The translations under genes and the position numbers were made by a program. Under the pieces are notes generated by a model. That model did no database searches. It had not been told where the DNA came from and saw only the letters and a program-made list of their open reading frames with translations. Shown in pieces: positions 40,801 to 52,149 of a DNA stretch of 64,000 bases. This DNA is from Progne subis subis (lineage: Eukaryota > Chordata > Aves > Passeriformes > Hirundinidae), in NCBI GenBank assembly GCA_022316685.1, contig JAKJHU010000024.1, positions 4,782,501 through 4,846,500 of the forward strand. The letters run 5' to 3'. Within the stretch, counting starts at the first letter, position 1. Every line of letters begins with the position of its first letter.

Positions 40801-41270
40801 GAATACAGTAAAGAACTAGAACAAAGGTTTAGGTTGGGAGAACTCTAAAAATCTTTTATTTCTAAGTATATCTAGTTTTAATACCCTTGCAAGTCTTTTC
40901 CAAACAGTGTACACAGACACGCATAGCAGTTTGCTTTTTATGTCATCTCTGTGGTTTCATTCCAAGATGCCTGAGATCACTGCCAAATCCATCTGGATTC
41001 TACAGAACCTTCAGACAAATCAAATTTACATTACAAAGAAGCCCTTGTGCCACATTCTAAGGAACTGAACATATTCACTTCAAAAATAAATGCAATTGAA
41101 CATTAATAACTCAAGCTGAACAAATAATTTTGTTTTATAGTTAGAAATTTGCAGTTCTTCTCAAGTTGTCATGCAAGTAGGGATTGATTTCACAACCTTA
41201 AAATTATACTAAACAAAAATATGCAGGTCCCAGTCTCTGATGAGATAAATGGCAAAGCAAAAGATGCATT
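37805..41270. other. Intergenic, no supportable gene
   Basis: AT-rich with no gene or transposon recognised. A 10-base near-tandem (ACGTACTTTA ACGTACCTTA) lies at about 37862-37881. The portion 38270-38470 has an enhancer-like mix of homeodomain and POU-like cores (AATAATGCATGAG, CTAATCATGCAAAAT) and could be a conserved element. Confidence 0.55.
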
Positions 41271-41289
41271 TGTGGGAAAAAAATAATCT

Positions 41290-41530
41290 GGCTGCAGGTC
41301 AGGTAGAATGCGGACAAAGTCTGAGCATGTGATGAATCAGTGTTAATCTGGCTGGTGGCCACTACAGGTGAAAACTTTACTCCAAAGTTTTCAGAGGGCT
41401 GCCTAATGTAGAAGCTAAATTTATTAATGTGGCCTACATGCTCATATTAACAGCTATCATTTGGGTCATCACTAAGCACCATGCTATTATGTAATTAACA
41501 TGAGTCAAGAGAAACCAAGAAGGAAAAATA
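41290..41530. promoter_or_regulatory. Candidate conserved non-coding element
   Basis: TGATGAATCA and GTTAATCTGGC near 41330-41352 are followed by TAATTA at 41492-41497 and a consensus AP-1 site TGAGTCA at 41501-41507, about four bases apart. The arrangement is enhancer-like. It is untested for conservation. Confidence 0.25.
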
Positions 41531-41539
41531 AACTTCCTG

Positions 41540-44500
41540 ATCTCAGAGTTTTGTTATTTTGGAACTGGAACTGTACATGTAAAGATTTACCTCTGCTCAA
41601 ATGGAAATACCTGCTCACTTCTAATCCCCAACTAACTCATATGCACAGCTGAGAAACACACACAGATGTGTTTCTACATACTTTGATACACACAAAACCA
41701 AACAGTTTTTTCTGTGGAAAGACTCCAAAACATTAAGGATTTCTGTCATTACTCATCCCTGGAAACATGATCTGTTACAGAGTTTACTGAATTAGTTATA
41801 AGAGACTTCACTATTCAAATAAAGGCAGAAAAGAATGATACAGTGATACCTGCAATTACTATTTTTGCATGCACAAGAATCACTTTGAGATCGAGTTTAA
41901 AGTCTGTAGCTACAGTCCACCAGGATAATTAAACAGCTGCATAACACCACATATGTGAGTAAGGCTGTCAACTTCAAAGGTGCTTCTTAGGCTTAATACA
42001 GAGCAGGTCTTGAAGAATATGGTATTAGACCATTTTTTATTACTACAGTTAAGAGATCATAAGGACATAGATCAACTGCTTAAGATCACCTAATTCATTT
42101 AGTTGTACATAGCATTTATAATCCACCTTATTTACTAACCATCTCCTGGGGTAGCTTATGATTTGAAATTATTGACAGTTATCATTCCACTTTTCAGATT
42201 TTATTCTTTATTATTTTTAATACATTGTTTAAGCAATGTTCTCATCAGGCATCTCATCAGCAATGAGTCAAAATCTCAGCACAGTTAATAGGAATATTAC
42301 AGACATTCCTTGATACTACTTTAGCAATAACTTTAGAATGTTAAAAGAATTAGTATTAAGCTTCTAAGATTAGTGTCAAAAAGATAAGTTAACAAAAAAG
42401 TACAGAAAAATTTGTAAGTTCACTGCCTGAGCAGTGCAGTGAACATTAAGAAGATCCCAGCGTTGCTCAGTAGAACTTTTAAGGAAATTTGCTTCTTAGC
42501 TTAATGTAGTTTTGTTCCCATTGCATCTTAGAGCAAAATAAACTCAGCATTTATACAAGTGTCCCACGCAAGTTTCAGAGACAGAGTGAGCATCAGGCAT
42601 ACTGGCACTGCTTTCTTCTCACTCTTTTCTTCCTTTCTTCCCCTTATTATTGAGAATGTATACCAACTTCAGAGGATTACTGCAGTCAGGGAGGAATGTA
42701 TAAAAATGCACCCCTCTCTTGAGAATGAAGTCAGCGATGGCTGTGAAGTCTCTGGGGACCAGAAAAATCAACACAGCAGGAAACACTGCAGAATCTAATA
42801 AAATACCCTGGCTGAGCTCCCCTCATTTCCTGTAAGCTAAATATTACAGAGAATGTTTTAAAAGCTCAATCAACACAGGTAATGCACGTATCCGTATGCA
42901 CTGCTACAATTCCAGACAAATGATGCCGTATAAATTCGCACACGCATTTTAAACACAGGGTTTTTTCCTCTCACTATTCTAGTTCTTATGTCTCATCCCA
43001 CAGCATAAGAGACAGATAACCCATGCTATAGGTTAACACACTATACACTTGGGGATTTGTACTGGAATGTGTGTGGAGACAAAAACAGCCCCACAGAACC
43101 AGAAAAGAGGTTGTGGATTAGCTCTACACAAACTAGTCCCCTCTCTTCCAGTAAAAACGAGGGAAACAGCAGAGCTTTAGAGATGCTTCCCATCTTCTCC
43201 CACACACCATCTCAGATGGGAACTTGCTAGACAGTCAGGATTAATACTCAAACTCTCCCTTCAGAAAAGCCTAACGTGTTCCAGTGCAAAAGCACATCTC
43301 AGGTAAGAGCCATTAGGGAAAAACAAAGGTGCTGGACTCGAGGGTGCTAATTGGGTCAGCAGGGATTGCACGTGGATTGCAACATAAACGTGAGTTTGCT
43401 CTTTTGTCGTGAATGTGAAGGAATACTTTTCTCATTTTTCCACCAGTGTTTAATTAAAAATTTAAGACTTGAGAGGCCTAGAAAGCCCCAAACAATCTCA
43501 CCAAGGGCATGTGTTTCCTTGTAGATAAAACGTACCCCTGTGATAGCTGACTTCGGGGAATTTTGTTACTACAAGGGGGAAAAAAGCTGCTGAGAAACAA
43601 GAACAAAAAAGATTTTACAGCAGTAACAACTTGGGATAAACACTGTGAATAGAAAAAAACTCCCAAGACATTCCATAATGTACAACAGTTCTATAGAAAA
43701 GAAAACAGACAGCAACATCTCTGCTATGTGATGCTGGTGTTGGAGCCCGTGGAGAGGGATTTACAATCCCAAATGTACTAAGAGGTGATTTTGTGAATCT
43801 ATTTGTGTACACACATACCCCCCCAATACTGAAGTCCTAGTGTTTTGTGTACTGAATATGCAACAGAGTTAAAAACCTTTATTTCCAGCTAGTACTTGAA
43901 AAATTAAGACTGTCATTTGGTTAATACTCATTTGAAGTTACAAAACTATTGCCAACAAAAGCAATTTATCAGAACACTTGCCAAGCTATTTGGCTGATTG
44001 TTTTTGGCATGGGGCTGCTGCAGCCTGAGTCATTCACATCATTTAAAATGAAGACTCTCATTCAAAAAACATTGCTCTATTGGAGCATAAGGACCATTCT
44101 GTTTTATTTTTCATACTGTATTTCTGTGACATCTACTACAATTGGAATTAGAGCCTTAGATCACAAACTTCTAGATGTCTGTGAAGAGTGGTACAGCACA
44201 AGTATTTCCAGAGCATACCTGATACTTATCCTTTTCACTCAATTCTGAAATATGCGGCCTGCTAATCTTGACAGCATTAAAGATAGAAACAGAACATGTA
44301 TGTACCCAGAATCTTGGTATTATTCTCTTAGAAGAGAAGCAGCTCTGAATCTGAGACTGAAAATTAAGTATGACCTCCACATTCTCAGACAGTTCAGTCA
44401 GATAAAGGACAGTTTCTGTCAGCCTCAATTTGCATCAAATCCTCACTCAGCAAAACTTTCTGCTTTTGTTGTCAGTACAGAGCTCCTTAGGAATTTTAGG

Positions 44501-44920
44501 ATCTTCAGAAAAATCTTACTTGGCCCACAGTGATAATGAAAGCATTCTTAAGTGTACAAACACAGATTTCATTAACAGGACATGCTTATCAGATATGAAG
44601 GAAAGTGAAAATGCTAGGACATGGACTATGAATCCATCAGCTGTACTTCTTAACATTTTCCATAACAACTTTATTGTATACTTGCAGGTATCTCCAAATG
44701 TTCATGCAATTTTTGATGGCTTTCATTTGAATGTAGATGCTTGATTCACTGAAGCTTGGGTCTTATATCCACTGAGATGAAAGTAACTTCTTGAATAAAT
44801 GCTAGACTAAAATCCCATAGATTTAAGATTTAAAAAGCAAGTTTCAACTTCTGCCCGTTATGCCAAATTCTCCAAGAATACATAACACCAACTGGTACTA
44901 GTTAAAGTCCATGTTCTCAG
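41540..44920. other. Intergenic, no supportable gene
   Basis: A 9-bp inverted repeat (GTTCACTGC/GCAGTGAAC) spans 42418-42444. Open frames up to 104 codons (44430-44744) show no domains. A possible conserved element at 43325-43470 is listed separately. Confidence 0.6.
43325..43470. promoter_or_regulatory. Candidate conserved non-coding element
   Basis: This patch keeps several CpGs (ACTCGAGG, GCACGTGG, AAACGTGAG, GTCGTGAA), including an E-box CACGTG, plus GCTAATTGGG and GTTTAATTAAAA homeodomain-type cores. Retained CpGs in AT-rich DNA can mark constrained or unmethylated sequence. The call is tentative. Confidence 0.25.
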
Positions 44921-44922
44921 GG

Positions 44923-45090
44923 CTAATAGATTTTTCATACTGGACTTCATTGTCAATTTACTGTCAATTTTTATGCTCTGGCTCATGAACATTCCTGCAA
45001 GTTTTGCTCCATCTCTCAAAGGTTAAGCACTGTCCACTGACTGCAGTCTGATTCCCCCTCAAGGTACAGCATTTCTTACAACATAAATCC
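44923..45090 (+). repeat. Unrecognised repeat, copy A
   Basis: About 160 bp that recurs in the same orientation at 47748-47930. Shared landmarks in order are TAATAGATTTTTCATA, GGACTTCATTG, CATGAACA, CTCCATCTCTCAAA, AAGCACTGTCCACTGA and CAAGGTACAGCA. By eye, aligned positions agree at roughly 85%, with a 7-base gap and a few single-base gaps. I do not recognise it as CR1 or a known LTR. It may be a fragment of an old transposon family or a local duplication. Confidence 0.85.
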
Positions 45091-45516
45091 AAACTCTTTT
45101 ACCTCTTTCAAGCCACAGCAAAAGGTCAGATTGCTGAAAGGCAGCAAGCATGGGCCAATACTCATTTTCATCACACTAAGCTTCACCAACTACATGAAGA
45201 CTGAGGAGGCATATCTTCTAGTCTAAGACAAGAGAAAGGAGTTCAATTACCTAGCTGCTGTTTGAAGGCTTAGGACTGGGAGAGATGATGGTTAACCAGT
45301 TTTCAGTAGGCACTGCCAAGATATAATATTCCCTTCTTTGGCATACTCTTATTTCAAGCATACAAAAGAGAAAAGTTTATCCACACAGCTTGTGCCATTC
45401 TAGCTAAAGCCTTTTGAGATATGTCCTCCTGCAGCGGCCCCTGAAGCCTGTTTTACATCAAGGAATTTGAGGCTCAGCTCACAGCTGTACTTGTGCTGTG
45501 TCATGTGTCCATCTTG

Positions 45517-45541
45517 GCCAGGGCTGGGCCCAGCCCCTGGC
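45517..45541. repeat. GC-rich near-perfect palindrome, 25 bp
   Basis: The core GGGCTGGGCCCAGCCC (45521-45536) is a perfect 16-bp palindrome. Allowing one bulged C, the symmetry extends from GCCAG on the left to CTGGC on the right. Such a GC-rich foldback is unusual in this AT-rich region. AP-2-type (GCCNNNGGC) sites overlap it. Confidence 0.75.
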
Positions 45542-46329
45542 TGCAGGAAGAGCTCAGCCAGATAACTGTAGTAACAGGAGCCTGTAGGCAGCTCCCACTC
45601 AGCATTAGCAATTCCACCACTGCATGGCCTTGCATTTATCCAAAACTCCATTAACAACTTCACTGAACATCATTTTCCTTTAAGAGTAGGAATAATTGCT
45701 TATGTTGCAGACATTCTGAAAATTAGCTATTTCAATCACTTCAAGGAAAACTAAAAACCTTACAAGTTTTTATTTTTGCCATCTATATGAAGAATCTTTT
45801 CAGTTAATAATATAGAAATTTTCTCTAAGCGAAAGCACAGCATATTTCATGTGTATCTCACTGGTTAGAAGATCTGTGGAGCCTTAAGAGCACAATCTCC
45901 CATTTATTTCTGTTTGGAAAATTCTTCAGATTTTGTTCTTTAGATAAAAGGAAAAGAGCCCAGCTATTACAGAGCCTGCAGAAACCCCTATCACCCACAC
46001 TCAGCACACAATGCAGAGGCACTTTCTGCTCTTCATTGTGTTCAGCAATGGCCAACAGAGGACAACTGGCTTTACAATAAGCTTTCTGCCAAAGAACACA
46101 ATTTTAAATGTGGAATTTGATGTGAGAGCTGTTTGGAGGAAATATTAGTCATACAGCACCACCACAAATTTATTCTGTATGAATTTCCAGAAATGATAAA
46201 GCTTCTCTTGAAGCTCTGAATTTTATTCCAGTGTAATATTAGACTTTAAGACGGCACTACATAATTCAAAAGTAAAATTGAATGTGCTGTAGAAAAGAAA
46301 TTGTATAATAGGGGCTTAATATATGAGAA

Positions 46330-46480
46330 GTCAGCATTATCTGGATCTTTCTAATCATAATTTCAGCTGTTAAAGCACCAGGGACTCCATCAGTCTAGAC
46401 ACTATATTCTGATTCAATTACATTATGCATTAAAAAGCGGTGGTTTACGGCATCCATTAGACTTGTTATTACCCTTGTGC
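46330..46480. promoter_or_regulatory. Candidate conserved non-coding element
   Basis: A run near 46415-46470 contains AATTACATTATGCATTAA (POU/homeodomain-like), then GCGGTGGTTTACGG with two CpGs, then CATTAGAC. It is complex, repeat-free and typical in style of conserved vertebrate enhancers. No alignment was possible. Confidence 0.27.
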
Positions 46481-47708
46481 CATACTCAATTGACCAAAGG
46501 AAAAAACTTTCTGCTATGGGAGGTGAGACCAAAAAAAAAAACCAAAACCCATTCAGTGCATTAATAAGTACCCCCCCAAAAGAAGTTTCAGTTCATTTCT
46601 TCCAGATATTAGTATTGCATGCAAAATGCAGCAAACATCATGCCTCATTACACACTTATATTGTACAGAGCCCACATATATATAGGTGTAACACTGATTA
46701 ATGGAAATAAATTAGAACATTCTGTGACTCAGAATAAATTACTCCAAACCTTAGCAGGACTAATAACAACAACTTGAATAAAACATATTAGCAGGAGACT
46801 AATCCAAGCCTCATTCATAATAACTAGCATCTCATTTTTCTTTTTATCTTGAGCCTTAAAAGTCATAAAAATTCAGCACTGTCATTCTTATCGTTCCAGT
46901 TACTGACAACAGCCATGAGGAAATTTTAACTCTGGTCAAAGTGATGAGAAACTCTGCTGTTACACTGAACATGAGACATCTCCTTTTACAGCTCAAAATT
47001 TAGCTGTCAATTTAACTCAGATCTACAATAAAACACTGTTCCATTTTCCAAAACCGAAAAAAAGCACCAAGTCTGTTCTCAGGATCTGTTTAGAATTTTC
47101 AGACATCCTGCAATCTTTATCTACCAGCAACTGCTGTGTTAAAGCCCCTCTACTTAACAGAGTATGCTTGATCTCCAAATTAGTTGCTTAAGCATTTTTA
47201 GAGTAACTCAGCCATAAGGTTAACTTAAAAAAAAAAATATTAAGTCATAACTTCTCATATATTTATTGCTGAATTGACACATTTATCAAGTAATTGCATT
47301 ATTCTGTGTTTCAGGTATAATTAAGAATGAGGAACAGTAAATTTCCCCAATCTTCTAAGAACTTGACATGAAAAATAATTCTCATTTGAAGACTTAAAAA
47401 TTTCTTATTTTTGTATATCAGTAAGAAAGAGTATGTATTTGAAATTGAAAATCCTGTTAATAGGGAGAAATCAAATTATGTTACAGAAAAGTGTTTAATT
47501 TGAAAACTGAACTAAAGAAAAATAATTAAATTACTGACAAAAAATATCTCACTAACATAGCACCTTTTTGTGCTGTTTCCTTTTGGGTAATGAAATCTTT
47601 TCAGCCAAAGAATTCTCACTATTCTATGAATGCACAATAAATTTACTCACAATTTGTGCCAATGACATAATGCCTTTCTACTCTTTTACTGTAGATAAAA
47701 GGTAAAAG

Positions 47709-47743
47709 ATTAAGGCATCCACTTGAGCTGTGGATGCCTTAAT
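47709..47743. repeat. Perfect hairpin, 14-bp stem, 7-nt loop, left of repeat copy B
   Basis: ATTAAGGCATCCAC and GTGGATGCCTTAAT are exact reverse complements around TTGAGCT. Allowing a 2-base bulge, four more pairs can form outside. A perfect 14-bp stem with so short a loop is very unlikely by chance in 64 kb. It ends within a few bases of where homology to copy A begins. Confidence 0.9.
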
Positions 47744-47747
47744 TCCT

Positions 47748-47930
47748 TTAATAGATTTTTCATATTGGACTTCATTGCAAATTCACCGTAAATTTTTGCT
47801 CTCTGGCACATGAACACAGTTTCCCTCCATCTCTCAAATGTCAAGCACTGTCCACTGACCCTGCAAGTCTGATCCCCTTCAAGGTACAGCACTTCTTATT
47901 TATGCTCTATGCTTTAGAGCATAAATTTCC
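47748..47930 (+). repeat. Unrecognised repeat, copy B (with internal inverted insertion)
   Basis: Second copy of the repeat seen at 44923-45090, in the same orientation and 2.8 kb away. Relative to copy A it lacks about 7 bases after CATGAACA. Near its right end it carries about 17 extra bases that form a 12-bp hairpin with the sequence it shares with copy A. Confidence 0.85.
47898..47926. repeat. Perfect hairpin, 12-bp stem, 5-nt loop, in copy B
   Basis: ATTTATGCTCTA and TAGAGCATAAAT are exact reverse complements around TGCTT. Copy A has only the outer part of the right arm (CATAAAT), so the left arm appears to be new in copy B. Confidence 0.9.
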
Positions 47931-48027
47931 TACAAAAGCCATTTTTCTTCATGAAATATGAGCAGCTTTATTCAGGAGCTAAACACGCTCCAGCTCCAAT
48001 TGCTTGTCATTCAAAGGCAGCCAAGGC

Positions 48028-48164
48028 TCGCTGTGTCTCCCAGCTCTCTCCCATCCGTCCCACTGGCGCTCCGCTCGTTCCACGGCACCGCGAGCCCACG
48101 CAGCTCTGGCCATCTGCTTCCCTGCTGCAGCGAGTCCCTCTCACACTTGTGAGGCAGCACACGA
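48028..48164. other. CpG-dense GC-rich patch
   Basis: About 11 CpGs fall within roughly 137 bases, with GCTCG, GGCGCTCCGCTCG and CACCGCGAG among them, while the flanks have almost none. It may be a young insertion, a small unmethylated regulatory element or the edge of a lost CpG island. Open frames across it on both strands show no known domain. It starts about 100 bases after repeat copy B. Confidence 0.5.
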
Positions 48165-48179
48165 GATTTCCTCTCCAGT

Positions 48180-51100
48180 TTGCTCAGAAAAGAAAATGTC
48201 TGGCTAATAAATGCTGCCTGTTTGACAACACTGAACATTATTTACAAACTGTGGCTCCCTTTAATCAACACACTTGTCCCTGATTCCAAGACGTGATCGT
48301 GGCTCATTTTAAGTCTGTGACAAAATTCTTGTGGAGACAGATGGAACTGAGGGTGAGCGTAGGCCCCACTGTTACAGCAAGCTCCACTCAAATGGGGTCC
48401 TCTGCCCATGACAGATCCCTATCAACACCACCACGGTTCTGTGCAACTTCTTGGAGTAACTGGTATGATGCTCACACCAGAAACAGGACATCAGTGAATA
48501 AATTCCTCAAAACTGATATATAAGCTGAATCCCAGACAAACACATCTTTCTCTCTGCAGCTTATATCAAGGCAAATACCTGCCACATCATATGAAGAAGT
48601 AAAGCAACCACCCCCCCTTCCAGTGCCAGTGATGGATGCTGGTTTGCATCTGACCGCTTATGTGGTAAGTTCATTTCATCTATGAAATCTGATGAGGCAC
48701 TCTTTATCTGATAATATAAAACATTAACATAACTTTTGAGCAGGGAGTATGTGGGTGTTTCTGGTTTTGGTGAGGTTGCTGGGGTTAAATGTTTGGTTTT
48801 GGAAGGTGTAGGTGGGGAAGGGTTGAGGGAGGTACAACTTGGAAAAAGTATTTTTTCCATAACATCCTTTAAGCATTCCATACTGGCACTAGTCACCAAC
48901 GGGTTGAGTTTTGTAAAAATAATCATTGTTTGTCACCAACCTTTTCCTTTCCCAAAGCAATTTGTGTGGCTTCCAACAACCAATGCCAACTCACTATGCT
49001 TTTGTTTCATTAGTTTATTGCTAGAATAAAAAAGCCCAGAATCAAATTAGAGGCAAAATGAGACTTGAAACAGGAAAGCTGAAAATGACAAACCAACCAC
49101 ACGTTTTATTTATTTCATCTCCATAGATACTACGAATATAAAATACTACACTTCACCTGAAGATGGCACAGAGTCATTGGCTCAATAAAGAAATAATGAA
49201 GCATCAGGAACAGTATAAAAGGAATTCAGTAAGGGCCATGAACTCATTGCCAGTGAACCAGTGCATCAAGTGACCAAGACAAGCCCCAAGTTTGGCAGCC
49301 CTTGGGCATTTTTTCTCATTATGTGCTTTAGCAGTTATTAAACACCATAGGCCCTGCCATGCAATGTGGAATAGCCAATCACAGGGTTTCCTGCTGGCTT
49401 TTAAAGCTATTGTTCCCACAGTGGTGTGGTACCCTACAGCAAGAAATCAAAGGCAACAAGCCCTTATTTGCTCATTATCCTGATGGTATGTGCCAAATCT
49501 GTAGTTAGAATCATGGCTCTGCAGAGCTGAAATACTGCTGTGACAGCTCATCCAACACTCTACAAGTGCTCTTGCTCAGGTCACTCTAGACATCAAAAGC
49601 CATACTCATAAGCAGATACATGTAAACCAAAGTCAACAGCAAAAGTAAAGTTCCGTTCTGACAAAAACACAAACAAAAGGAGATAAAGTTTACATTGACT
49701 GCAATACCAGATCCATCATTGGGCACTTTGGTTGTCCCATGCAAAGTGACTGAAGTGAGATGGGATCATTAGAAAAGAGCATGTATGAACTTTCAGTTGC
49801 CTCTAACATTTACATTTTTTATATTTATTTCCCCATTGGAAAGCCATCAGTTAAGTAGCCTTCCATTTATTAGTCAGCTACAGCTTTAACATTACACCTT
49901 ACCAGGAATGGACACTGTACTCCAGTAATGGCCCTTTTCATGGCAATGTCCCGCTGTGTGGGTGGATGAATATGACTCCCTGATGTGACGGATCAAGCTT
50001 TTTAGTTCTTTCAAACTCACTTGGGATTCGTGTAAATATGCAATTACACATAGGGTAAGTCTCAGTCCTAAATCTCTCAGCCTGAAAACAATCTTAGGGC
50101 CAAACTGCACAGCAACTGCACAGGAAGCACATGATCTGTATGAATAGTGAAAACATGACTGATAAGACAAAAAAAGAAAAACCACCCCTGTGAAACAAGA
50201 GAAAAGTATACAGAGTTTGGGGGTTTTAAGATTTCATAGAACTCGCGATTTCTCTTTTATTCTTCTTGTAGAATTGTGTTTATGTCAAACTTTTTCGGTA
50301 AGTGGTATCAATATTGTCTTCCAAAACCAGATCCTCAAAACTTTTAAAATGCATTGGCTTACACTGCTCTCAGTTCCAGCAGTATATTGATTTAAAATCC
50401 ATGCTTCAGAACCTGGTGATAAGGAACTCTTATCTAATCGGAATTATACCACTTCATTATTCCACAGTACAGAAATTGTGCTTAGCTTTCCATGCCCAGA
50501 TTTAACTGTTCTAATGCAGAGGGCATTTATCTGCCTGTCTGTGAAATGCAGCTGTTTAAGCAGAGGCCCAAGAGCCTATAAATCTTTGTGACCACATCCA
50601 AAAGGTACATGTTTATGACCTTTTAAATCCACCGTCCTGATTTATTCAAATGCTTACTCAATTGTTCTCTGAAGCTCCTGGATACCTTTGTATCTGCTTT
50701 AACAGGAATTCAATTGAGTGCAGGAATTTCACAGAAAAACATTTGCCTAGAAAATATCATTTAATGGAAAGTAAAGGAATTTTTTTGTAATATATTAATG
50801 TATGTTAATGGAAAATCAACAGAAAAGCATTCTCCCTATCAAGAGATGTGTTCTGTAATTGTCAAGAATTCTAGCAGATTAAAAAAAATCTTATTATTCT
50901 GAGTCAAACATTAAATTTTACTGTCTTAAAATCTCAGTTCATGCCAAAGCAGTGATGATGTTAGAGTTCCTTCAATAAGGCTTGTTTCTGACCAGACACA
51001 ATAGAAAATTTAGAGAATTCTGGAAATTAAGTCCAGAAGGACAGTTAAAACTTATTGCTAAAATCAAATTGTTTCTTATGCCTTACTTTTCATAAGGCAT

Positions 51101-51940
51101 AATAATGACAGCTGACATAGCAAAGTCATCCACACGCCCCTCAATAAACTCCACAGATGCACACCCTCAGACGTGACTTTTCATCTTTTATATCCTACTT
51201 TCCAATTGCATCAATATATTCAAATAATAATTCTTACTGCCTAGCCACTACAATTTTATATGATGATTCATTGGTGCAGTTCTATAACATGGCAATGATA
51301 TTGGCATAACTAGATTATTTGTAGCAAGGAGATACCACAGCATTGTGTCTCTGTTCACGTGGGTCTTCTAGTGGAGCTCTTATTTTTAGAGTGAACTCTC
51401 AGTGACCGAAGAACTGAAACACAAGACTTGCTTGTGCTCGCAGAACATCAGTTAACCTCAGCCTGAGTGACATCTAAGAAAAACAGATGTTGTACCAGCC
51501 CAAAAATAGAGGGAGAAAATTACAACAGAGGCTTTGAAACAGCAACCACAGAATGACAGAGACCACAGAACTACAAAAACAAATCACAAGAGATTGATTT
51601 ACAGTCAGTATATTCATGCAATATTCTGGAGCTGGGTAAAACCTGTTTTGGAGTACCAAAGAACAAACAGCCACCACGTGTAAAACATAACAAATAACAG
51701 ATCTTCAATACAATGTCACTTACATTCACTGGAGGGAAAGCAAGTGAGAAGACTGCTTCAGCAATCACACAAAAAGAAGGAGGTACAAAATCATGGGGGA
51801 AGAAACCATCATCACATTTCCCTCAGCAAAGGGCTGGCTTGGTGTGCTGACAATTCATTGTAAAACTGCCTTCTCTTCCTTTTGAGGCAAATTAACTCAT
51901 GCAGCCTAGAGGCTAAAGTAACATGGGAATAAAGGGCAAT
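48180..51940. other. Intergenic, no supportable gene
   Basis: AT-rich apart from short patches. A 10-bp perfect inverted repeat (TTATGCCTTA/TAAGGCATAA, 7-nt loop) spans 51076-51102. G/T-rich low-complexity sequence lies at about 48745-48830. Open frames up to 121 codons show no domains. Confidence 0.6.
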
Positions 51941-51949
51941 GCCAAAAAC

Positions 51950-52140
51950 AGATGACAAAGCTTGCATATATTTATTTATATTATCATCGCAAGAAAGCTG
52001 TAATAAGCTAATTTGGATATTGCTAGCACTGTGACTGGACTAGTAATAATCCTTTGACCAGATGGTTAGCATCATACTTGAGAAAAAATTCTTGCTTCGA
52101 GTACATTTTTTCACTCTGCACAGAGACTGGATTTAAACCT
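51950..52140. promoter_or_regulatory. Candidate conserved non-coding element
   Basis: TTGCATATATTTATTTATATTA and CTGTAATAAGCTAATTTGG-type motifs (POU, forkhead and homeodomain-like) occur within about 70 bases near 51963-52016. Style-based call only. Confidence 0.2.
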
Positions 52141-52149
52141 GGTATCCTG

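Larger units (their letters stand above)
45100..47700. other. Intergenic between the two repeat copies
   Basis: No supportable gene. The interval contains a mildly GC-rich patch (45400-45620) with a near-palindrome and a possible conserved element (46330-46480). The rest is AT-rich. Confidence 0.6.
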
